Assembly (NCBI GenBank): GCA_003660865.1
Contig: QMVA01000033.1
Span: 1 to 9,794, forward strand
DNA length: 9,794 nucleotides
Direction: 5' to 3'
DNA from: Candidatus Nanohalarchaeota archaeon
GTDB taxonomy: Archaea > EX4484-52 > B79-G9
Shown: positions 1 to 6,524 of the stretch, in pieces
How the letters are laid out: each line of letters begins with the position of its first letter
Position numbering within the stretch: the first letter of the stretch is position 1
Translations under genes and position numbers: made by a program
The notes under the pieces: generated by a model
Database searches by the model: none
The model's input: the letters and a program-made list of their open reading frames with translations, nothing else
Told to the model about the DNA's origin: nothing

Positions 1-1
1 A

Positions 2-118
2 ACAAGATATACGAATGAGAAAATATATGAGGACTTCAAGAATAAGATAATGAAAAATGACAACTTAAAGTTTATAAGTTGTGAAATCAAAATTGGAGGT
101 GTTGGGGGCAAACTTTAG
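2..118 (+). CDS. 3' end of an unidentified gene (partial)
   Basis: Reading from base 2, the plus strand stays open for 38 codons and stops at TAG 116-118. The peptide begins TRYTNEKIYEDFKNKIM and ends KIGGVGGKL. Its lysine, glutamate, asparagine and isoleucine content is what a real AT-rich gene would show, and the other two plus frames are broken by stops here, so I read it as the C-terminus of a gene that starts outside the window. It converges on uvrA, whose stop lies 27 bases further on. Nothing in 38 residues identifies a family. It contains a short inverted repeat (60-82). The main doubt is length: 38 open codons can occur by chance. Confidence 0.45.
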   Translation, partial: TRYTNEKIYEDFKNKIMKNDNLKFISCEIKIGGVGGKL

Positions 119-144
119 CCGATGTTTGAACACGACCAAGAATT

Positions 145-2985
145 TCATTTTTCCAGTAGGGGTTTTAGGCATTGCGCAGTGTAGGATTTGTATGCGTGTT
201 TGCGCACCAGCTGCTCAGGGGTGCCTTCGGCGACTATTTTACCGCCGCGGTCGCCGCCTTCGGGTCCCAGGTCAATTATGTAGTCTGCGCATTTGATTAC
301 GTCTAGGTTGTGTTCGATTACTATTACCGTGTCGCCGTTGTCTACTAAGCGGTTGAGGACTTTCAGGAGTTTTTTTATGTCGTCGAAGTGGAGGCCGGTG
401 GTTGGCTCGTCCAATAAGTATATTGTTTTTCCTGTGCCGCGCTTGCTTAGCTCTGAGGCCAGTTTTATTCTTTGGGCTTCGCCGCCTGACAGGGTGGTTG
501 AGGACTGGCCCAGTTTTATGTAGCCGAGGCCTACGTCGTAGAGGGTGTCGAGTTTGTTTTTTACGCGCGGGATGTTTTTGAAGAATTCTTTTGCTTCTTC
601 TATGGTCATGTCTAAGATATCTGCGATGTTTTTTTGCTTGTAGTAGACGGAGAGGGTCTCTTTGTTGTAGCGTTTGCCTTTGCATACTTCGCAGGGGACG
701 TAGATGTCCGGGAGGAATTGCATCTCGATCTTTATTACGCCGTCGCCGTCGCAGGCTGTGCATCTCCCGGATTCTACGTTGAAGCTGAATCTCCCGGGGG
801 TGTAACCGTAGATTTTCGCGTCCTGTGTTGATGAGAAGAGTTCGCGGATGTATGTGAATACGCCGGTGTAGGTTGCAGGGTTGGATCTGGGGGTTCTTCC
901 GATTGGGGATTGGTCTATCAGCACTACTTTGTCTACGTTCTGGAGGCCTTTAATTTTTACGTGTTTGCCTGTGATGTGTCTTGTCCTGTAGAGGCTGTTC
1001 ATCAGGCCTTTGTATAGTATGTCGTGTACCAGGCTGCTTTTGCCTGAGCCTGAGACGCCTGTTACGCATGTGAAGATGTTCATGGGGAATGAGACGTTTA
1101 TGTCTTTTAGGTTGTTTTGGCGGGCGCCTATTATCTCTATGAAGTTTTTTGGGTGGCGATATGTTTTTGGGGGGTCTATGTTTTTTTTGCCTGAGAGGTA
1201 TTGGCCTGTCAGTGAGTTTTTGCTGGCGAGTATTGATTTTAGGGGACCTTCGGCTACTATTTTTCCGCCGTGAATGCCTGCGCCCGGACCGATGTCTATT
1301 ATGTGGTCTGCGCTTCTCATCATTTCTTCGTCGTGCTCGACTACGATTACTGTGTTTTGAAGGTCTCTTAGTTTTTTTAGGGTGGTGATGAGGCGCTTGT
1401 TGTCTCTCTGGTGGAGGCCGATGGAGGGCTCGTCGAGGACGTAGAGTACGCCTGTGAGTTTTGAGCCGATCTGTGTTGCTAGGCGGATTCTTTGGGCTTC
1501 GCCGCCGGATAATGTGGCTGATGAGCGCGAGAGGGTGAGGTAGTCTACGCCTACGTTTATGAGGAATGTGAGGCGGGATTTGATTTCTTTCAGGATCTGG
1601 TTTGCTATCAGTTGTTCGCGTTCTGTTAGGTTGAGTGTGGTTATGAATTCTAAAGCATGGCGGCATGAGAGGTCTGAGTAGTCGGAGATTGAGAGGCGGC
1701 CTACGGTTACGGCCAGGGATTCTTTTTTTAGGCGCTTGCCTGCGCAGGCTGCGCAAATATTGTGTGTCATGTATTTTTCCATTTCGCGGCGGCGGTAGTC
1801 GGATTTTGTCTGCTTGTGGAGGCGCATGAGCTGGGGGATTATGCCTTCGAATGTGCTGTCGTGTTCCCAGTGGGCGCGGGTGGTTCTTGCGTTGTATGTG
1901 TAGTGAATTTTCTCGTCGGTGCCGTAGAGGAGGATATCAAGGTGTTCTTTTTTCATGTGTGATATGGGGGTGTCGAGGTCGAATTTGTAGTGGTCTGCGA
2001 GGGCTTTTAGCATCTGGCCGCGAAAGCCGTATACCTGGGTTTTCCATGGGTGGATTGCGCCTTGCTGTATTGTGAGTGTTCTGTCTGGTATTACGAGGTC
2101 GGGGTCTATATCGTATCTTGTGCCGAGACCGTGGCATTCTGGGCATGCGCCGTAGGGGTTGTTGAATGAGAACATGCGGGGTGTGAATTCAGGGAGGTTG
2201 ATGTCGCAGTCGGGGCATGCGAAGTTTGTGCTGTAGAGTTTTTCTTTCTTGTCGTGTTTTATGATTATGAGGCCGGATGCGAGTTTTAGTGCTTTTTCGC
2301 AGGCGTCGTGGAGGCGCTGGGAGATGTTTTCTGCTAAGATTATGCGATCTATTATGAGTTCGATGTTGTGTTTTTTGTTTTTGTCGAGTTCTATGTGTTC
2401 TGTTGTCTCGTAGGTGATGCCATCTATTATTACTTTTGAGATTCCTTTTTTTGTTAGGCTGTCCAGGTATGTTGAATATTCTCCTTTTTTGCTGCGGACT
2501 GTGGGGGCGAGGATGGTTATTTTTGCGCCGGGGTTTAGTTTCTGTATTTTTGTTACTATCTGTTCTGTTGTCTGTTTTTTTATTGGTTTTCCGCACTTTG
2601 GGCAGTGTGCATGGCCTATTCTTGCGTATAGGAGGCGGAGGTAGTCGTGGATTTCTGTGACTGTGCCGACGGTTGAGCGTGGATTGTGAGAGATGCTTTT
2701 TTGCTCAATTGAGATCGCGGGTGAGAGGCCGTCAATTGAGTCTGCGTCGGGCTTATTCATGAGGCCCAAGAACTGGCGGGCGTAGGAGGATAGGGATTCT
2801 ACGTACCTTCTTTGGCCTTCTGCGTATATTGTGTCGAAGGCGAGGGAGGATTTGCCTGAGCCAGAGATGCCTGTGATGACTGTGTATTTGTTTCGGGGGA
2901 TGGACACATCTATGTTTTTGAGGTTGTGTTCGCGTGCGCCTTTGATTGTTATAGCGTTTTTGGGGTCGGGATTGTAGGATGGCAT
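145..2985 (-). CDS. uvrA: UvrA, excinuclease ABC subunit A (nucleotide excision repair)
   Basis: UvrA is the ATP-dependent damage-recognition subunit of nucleotide excision repair: it scans DNA as a dimer, loads UvrB on the lesion and leaves before UvrC cuts. The 946-residue protein is full length and has both ABC modules. Walker A motifs are GISGSGKSS (39-47) and GVSGSGKSS (643-651). ABC signatures LSGGEAQRI lie at 492-500 and 832-840, and Walker B segments are YVLDEPSIGLH (from 515) and YLLDEPTTGLH (from 856). Zinc-binding cysteine pairs are seen at C128/C131, C257/C260 with C281/C284, C411/C414, and C742/C745 with C765/C768; the last set is the C-terminal finger used in damage recognition. 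No frameshift or lost catalytic residue is visible. The start at 2985 fits the family N-terminus (MPSYNPDPKNAITIKGAREHN) and a TATA box 26-27 bases upstream. uvrB and uvrC are not in the window. In archaea this system is known as a bacterial acquisition. Confidence 0.98.
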   Translation of the reverse strand: MPSYNPDPKNAITIKGAREHNLKNIDVSIPRNKYTVITGISGSGKSSLAFDTIYAEGQRRYVESLSSYARQFLGLMNKPDADSIDGLSPAISIEQKSISHNPRSTVGTVTEIHDYLRLLYARIGHAHCPKCGKPIKKQTTEQIVTKIQKLNPGAKITILAPTVRSKKGEYSTYLDSLTKKGISKVIIDGITYETTEHIELDKNKKHNIELIIDRIILAENISQRLHDACEKALKLASGLIIIKHDKKEKLYSTNFACPDCDINLPEFTPRMFSFNNPYGACPECHGLGTRYDIDPDLVIPDRTLTIQQGAIHPWKTQVYGFRGQMLKALADHYKFDLDTPISHMKKEHLDILLYGTDEKIHYTYNARTTRAHWEHDSTFEGIIPQLMRLHKQTKSDYRRREMEKYMTHNICAACAGKRLKKESLAVTVGRLSISDYSDLSCRHALEFITTLNLTEREQLIANQILKEIKSRLTFLINVGVDYLTLSRSSATLSGGEAQRIRLATQIGSKLTGVLYVLDEPSIGLHQRDNKRLITTLKKLRDLQNTVIVVEHDEEMMRSADHIIDIGPGAGIHGGKIVAEGPLKSILASKNSLTGQYLSGKKNIDPPKTYRHPKNFIEIIGARQNNLKDINVSFPMNIFTCVTGVSGSGKSSLVHDILYKGLMNSLYRTRHITGKHVKIKGLQNVDKVVLIDQSPIGRTPRSNPATYTGVFTYIRELFSSTQDAKIYGYTPGRFSFNVESGRCTACDGDGVIKIEMQFLPDIYVPCEVCKGKRYNKETLSVYYKQKNIADILDMTIEEAKEFFKNIPRVKNKLDTLYDVGLGYIKLGQSSTTLSGGEAQRIKLASELSKRGTGKTIYLLDEPTTGLHFDDIKKLLKVLNRLVDNGDTVIVIEHNLDVIKCADYIIDLGPEGGDRGGKIVAEGTPEQLVRKHAYKSYTAQCLKPLLEK

Positions 2986-3005
2986 GATGTTATTGAGTTG
3001 TTGTT

Positions 3006-3019
3006 ATCTTTAAAAAGGG
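3006..3019 (-). promoter_or_regulatory. Archaeal TATA box of uvrA
   Basis: On the minus strand this reads CCCTTTTTAAAGAT. The A/T-rich core TTTTTAAAG is centred about 26-27 bases upstream of the uvrA ATG (2985), the usual distance from an archaeal TATA box to its transcription start. The mRNA would therefore begin at or within a base or two of the ATG and be leaderless, which agrees with the absence of any Shine-Dalgarno sequence in front of uvrA. The position is read directly from the sequence; promoter activity is inferred. Confidence 0.6.
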
Positions 3020-3097
3020 TTTGGGAGGGTTTTGCCGATAGAAGAATCAAATAGACCAAGAAATGAATGATTGTGAGCAAAAAAGCGGTTATATGGT

Positions 3098-3132
3098 GGA
3101 AAGTATATATCTTATTAGCGAAATACTTATAT
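3098..3132 (+). promoter_or_regulatory. Tandem archaeal promoters (BRE plus TATA) of the 3156 gene
   Basis: Two BRE/TATA-like units lie 22 bases apart. The proximal one is GCGAAA (3118-3123) followed by CTTATAT (3126-3132), centred 27 bases before the ATG at 3156, so its transcript would be leaderless. The distal one is GGAAA (3098 onward) with TATATAT around 3104-3110; it would start near 3134 and give a leader of about 22 bases without a Shine-Dalgarno. Both sit inside the 5' extension of the reading frame that begins at 3063, which argues that the extension is promoter rather than coding DNA. The match is by eye to the archaeal consensus. Confidence 0.55.
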
Positions 3133-3155
3133 GTTCTTGTAACTACTTATTAATA

Positions 3156-4715
3156 ATGACTGCTACCTTAGAGACCAGACCTTCGGAAAAAGAAATTGTA
3201 TGCTTCCATTGCATTCATTATGGTAATTTTTCATCTATATTAGATGAAGGCATACAATCCGTACATACATTAGTGAAAAATGGTAAGACACCAGTAGATG
3301 ATTTTATCTGCAAGAGCGGTGGAGGCGGTAAAAATTATATGGCATCACACGGTAATTGTAAAGAACCGTTATACAATGATGTAAATTTCTCTTATGGCGG
3401 TATGTGGGGTGAGGCTCCAAACCAATATTATGATGATTTAATTCCAATTGGTTTTGGTTATGAAATGAATAAATTATTGGATGATTTCAGACTAGGCTTT
3501 AATTCTAATGGCGACGTTCAAGTTGCAGATAAACAATCTACTGAGCCAACAAAGATTAACTTATGTGATGCAGAGGTTATGTTTTTCCCGGATGATGTCT
3601 ATTTTGATGGTGATAATAGGTTGGTTGAAGTTAGAGTGGGAGAAAGAATGTCTTTATGGACGTCGGCATTCTACACAATGGAAAGAAAGGAACGTGCGGA
3701 GGCATCATTAAAAAAATTTCATGATACAAAAGAAGCATCGAAGCAGGCAGGTCTTTTAAATTATGTCCGGGATGTGTTGTATAATGCTTATGATGATTGT
3801 ATAGATAAGGGAGATAGAGAAGAGCGAACTAGCGACCATGGTGAGGTAAGAAGAGAATATATGGAATTTGATAATATTTCTGGTTTAAAAACATTAGATA
3901 GATATGAAATAGATGAAATGTTAGATATTATAAAAAGAAATTTACAGATTCTACCCGGAGAAGTGCCAGATGAATTAGAATATATGGATTTTCAGTTAGA
4001 AGATGTTGAAGACAACAGGAGAAAAAGTATGGAGGATATTTTATCCAAGCATACTGACAGCGACAAAGAAATTTATGCATATAAGATAGCAGAGATACTA
4101 TTAAAGCGTTCTCCCGGCTATATAACAAAAGGGTATACTCCAGATACAGATGAAGAAACGGTTTGGAGTAGGATCTATGATGAATATAAAGATGACATAG
4201 ACTCTTTTGTGTTGGAACTGAATAAATCTGTGAGTGGTCCTTATGGTAAATTTAATCCACGAGAGTTTAATACCGTTTCAGGGAGAGTACTTTATACCCC
4301 CGGCGGACAACTTATTGAATTTGTAAAATTGAAGAAGAGATGGAGAGAATATAAAAGGGATTGCGAAGATAAAGGATATTTAAACTCAAAAGATTTTTTG
4401 CGAAAAAGATTAGAAGAAAAAGGAGCTAAAATTGAGGATTCTGGAAATGAATGGAATATTGTTAATTTTAATGACGTAAATTTGCCGCCGAAGGTACTGT
4501 TCTTTGGTAATGAGGGAGATGATTTGACGGGCGCTGTAAATAAGTATTTAAGTCAAAATAATAAATTCAGCTTTAGTGAACCCTATGTTGAGCACAATAA
4601 AAGAAAACAGGTTAGTGTTCCAATTGAAGATGGCTTAAAAGAGAGTTGTGTACCTGCCGGTGAAATTATAACACCGTATTATTCATGCATGGCATATACC
4701 AAGGAACAGAGTTAG
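3156..4715 (+). CDS. Unrecognised 519-residue protein with a possible ADP-ribosyltransferase-like N-terminus
   Basis: I do not recognise this gene. From the ATG at 3156 it encodes about 519 residues, highly charged and acidic, with no clear membrane segment. The N-terminus (FHCIHYGNFSSILDEGI, about residues 17-33) follows the His-x-x-x-x-Asn-x-x-x-Ile-Leu-x-x-Gly pattern that opens DarT-like and related ADP-ribosyltransferase folds. Further on, FSYGGMWGE (about 78-86), YDDLIPIGFGYEMNKLL and CDAEVMFFPDDVYF (about 137-150) fit the strands and the Glu-containing strand of such folds loosely. This is inference, and a catalytic triad is not proven. A helical, acidic middle (about 180-350) and a C-terminal part follow. 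The frame is open back to 3063, but that extension contains two TATA-like boxes and neither ATG has a Shine-Dalgarno; the 3156 ATG lies 27 bases after a TATA box, so I chose it. If 3063 were used, a hydrophobic leader (about residues 14-31) would be added. The gene is AT-rich (15 G/C in the 60 bases from 3841) and orphan in its strand, suggesting acquisition. Confidence 0.8.
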   Translation: MTATLETRPSEKEIVCFHCIHYGNFSSILDEGIQSVHTLVKNGKTPVDDFICKSGGGGKNYMASHGNCKEPLYNDVNFSYGGMWGEAPNQYYDDLIPIGFGYEMNKLLDDFRLGFNSNGDVQVADKQSTEPTKINLCDAEVMFFPDDVYFDGDNRLVEVRVGERMSLWTSAFYTMERKERAEASLKKFHDTKEASKQAGLLNYVRDVLYNAYDDCIDKGDREERTSDHGEVRREYMEFDNISGLKTLDRYEIDEMLDIIKRNLQILPGEVPDELEYMDFQLEDVEDNRRKSMEDILSKHTDSDKEIYAYKIAEILLKRSPGYITKGYTPDTDEETVWSRIYDEYKDDIDSFVLELNKSVSGPYGKFNPREFNTVSGRVLYTPGGQLIEFVKLKKRWREYKRDCEDKGYLNSKDFLRKRLEEKGAKIEDSGNEWNIVNFNDVNLPPKVLFFGNEGDDLTGAVNKYLSQNNKFSFSEPYVEHNKRKQVSVPIEDGLKESCVPAGEIITPYYSCMAYTKEQS

Positions 4716-6523
4716 AACCATTTGTTTCGTTTGGGGATTGCGCTTCTGTCAATCTTTTTTCTTTTTGCTGACCATTCGCTTAGGAGGATGGATGAGTTGA
4801 TCATGGCCATGTGGGTGTAGACTTGCGGGAAGTTGCCGGTCTGTTTTTTTGTTTTCAGGTCGATTGTTTCTGAGAAGAGACCAAGATGATTTGCGTGTTT
4901 TATTAGTTTTTCGTAAATTTCTCTTGCTTTTTTTTCTTCGCCTATGTAGTAGAGGGCGTCTACCAGCCAGAATGAGCAGATGGTGAATGCCATGGCGGAT
5001 TGCCCGAAGTCGTCTTTCAGGGTGTATCTTTGGGTGAGGTAACCTGTTCTTAGGTTTGTGTATATTGCTTTTATTGTGTTTATCAGGCGCGGATCGTCTT
5101 TTGGAAGGAATTCATGGTAGGCCATTAGCAAAAGGGATGCGTCGAGTGATTTGCTTCCATAATAGATTGTGAATGCGTTTGCTTCTGTGTTGTATGCGTT
5201 TTTTAGTATGTCTGTTTTTATTTCTTCTCTCGGGGGGAGCCATTCTTCTACGAGATTGTCTTTTTGGAAGTGCTGGGCGAGTTTTATTGCCCTGTCGACC
5301 CCGACCCAGCACATGAGTTTGGAGAATGTGAAGTGCTCGTATTTCCCACGGAATTCCCAGATGCCGTTGTCTCTTTTTTCCCAGTTGAATTTTATCTGGT
5401 TTACGATGTACTTTACGAAGTGCCAGTATTTTGTTGTCATTTTTGTTTCGTATTCGTAGTATGCATAGTAGAGGTAGATGATGTCGAGTATTGCCCCGTA
5501 GATGTCGTTCTGGGTCTGGCGGTATGCTGCGTTGCCTATCCTTATGGGTTTTGTGTTTTTGAAGCCGGTAAGATGACCTAGTGTCTGCTCTTTTAGTTTT
5601 GTGTTGCCATGGATGTCGTACATTATCGGGATGTGGTCGTCACGATATGCCTTGCTGATGATGAATTTCATCAGGCTTTTTGATTCATAGTCGCGACCGA
5701 TTTTTTTGAGGGCGTCCACGCAGTAGGCGGCGTCGCGTACCCAACAGTACCTGTAGTCGAAGTTACGGTCTTTTCCTATCTCTTCAGGGATGGATGTTGT
5801 TGCGGCGGCAATTATTGCACCTGTTTTGCTGAAGGTGTGGAGTTTGAGGGTTATGGCGGAGCGGGTTATTAAGTCCTTGTTTTCTTTTGGAAGTATCAGG
5901 GTGCTGCACCAATGCTGCCAGTATTTTTTTGTTGCGTTCATGAGTTGGATGCATTTTTTGAGTGCGGTATTGGTGTTGTTTTCGCCGACCAGCAAGTATT
6001 TTGTGGAGGATAGTGTGATGGGTGCCTGTTCTTTTATTGATGCAAGAGGTATGTTTGATGCTATTGAGAATTTGCGGCTCTGGTGGTTGCATAGTAGACA
6101 GTTGCCTGTTACTGTTAGTTCGCAGTTGTCAAGGGCATAGTTTGGTTTGGGGTCGTATTTTACCTGTATTTTTGGGGTTCCTTTTGTTGGCTTTATTATT
6201 CGTATTAGTTTGTTTTCCCTGATTAGTTTTTCGTGCTTCCCGGATAGAAGTTTTTTGTATCTTGGGAAGAAGTCGTATACTTTGAATGCTGCGGCAGCAG
6301 ATTCGAATGTGGTTTCGAGTATTGCAGTGTCGGGGATGTATTTTTGGGTTATTGTGTAGTTCCCGTGCGGGATTATTTCGAGTGAACCGCCAATCTGCCG
6401 GTCTAGTATTTTTGCGAAGATCGATGGGCTATCGAAGGCGGGATAGCATAGCCATTCTATGGATGCGTCTTTTTTTACAAGGGCGCAGGTGATGCAGTTC
6501 CCTATTATTCCATAGTCGAGCAT
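4712..6523 (-). CDS. GH15 family glycoside hydrolase (glucoamylase or trehalase type)
   Basis: GH15 enzymes are inverting alpha-glucosidases acting on starch ends, maltooligosaccharides or, in several archaea and mycobacteria, trehalose. The 603-residue protein has the prokaryotic GH15 layout: a beta-sandwich N-domain beginning DYGIIGNC, with SIEWLCYPAFDSPS (21-34), then an (alpha/alpha)6 barrel from about residue 220. Barrel landmarks are RNFDYRYCWVRD (253-264), NGIWEFRG (386-393) with E390 as the expected general acid, and LGLFSETID (547-555) with E552 as the expected general base, followed by GNFPQVYTHMAMI (563-575). Both catalytic glutamates are present. There is no signal peptide, so it probably works in the cytoplasm. 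Its ATG lies one base after the stop of the upstream glycosyltransferase gene (TAACATG), so the two are translationally coupled. The substrate cannot be told from sequence; trehalose or a short alpha-glucan are the leading options given the neighbour. Confidence 0.93.
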   Translation of the reverse strand: MLDYGIIGNCITCALVKKDASIEWLCYPAFDSPSIFAKILDRQIGGSLEIIPHGNYTITQKYIPDTAILETTFESAAAAFKVYDFFPRYKKLLSGKHEKLIRENKLIRIIKPTKGTPKIQVKYDPKPNYALDNCELTVTGNCLLCNHQSRKFSIASNIPLASIKEQAPITLSSTKYLLVGENNTNTALKKCIQLMNATKKYWQHWCSTLILPKENKDLITRSAITLKLHTFSKTGAIIAAATTSIPEEIGKDRNFDYRYCWVRDAAYCVDALKKIGRDYESKSLMKFIISKAYRDDHIPIMYDIHGNTKLKEQTLGHLTGFKNTKPIRIGNAAYRQTQNDIYGAILDIIYLYYAYYEYETKMTTKYWHFVKYIVNQIKFNWEKRDNGIWEFRGKYEHFTFSKLMCWVGVDRAIKLAQHFQKDNLVEEWLPPREEIKTDILKNAYNTEANAFTIYYGSKSLDASLLLMAYHEFLPKDDPRLINTIKAIYTNLRTGYLTQRYTLKDDFGQSAMAFTICSFWLVDALYYIGEEKKAREIYEKLIKHANHLGLFSETIDLKTKKQTGNFPQVYTHMAMINSSILLSEWSAKRKKIDRSAIPKRNKWF

Positions 6524-6524
6524 G

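Noticed and set aside
60..82. Perfect 8-bp inverted repeat ACAACTTA/TAAGTTGT with a 7-base loop, as a terminator or operator
   Set aside because: It lies inside the probable partial coding frame 2-118, has no T tract after it, and one such short hairpin is expected by chance in a window of this size.
1010..2660. Several long open frames on the plus strand opposite uvrA
   Set aside because: They are antisense shadows of an unmistakable uvrA frame and have arginine-, cysteine- or leucine-rich compositions without any domain signal.
5112..6492. Open frames overlapping the GH15 gene in other frames
   Set aside because: The GH15 frame carries all family motifs from end to end; the overlapping frames are shadows with no recognisable content.
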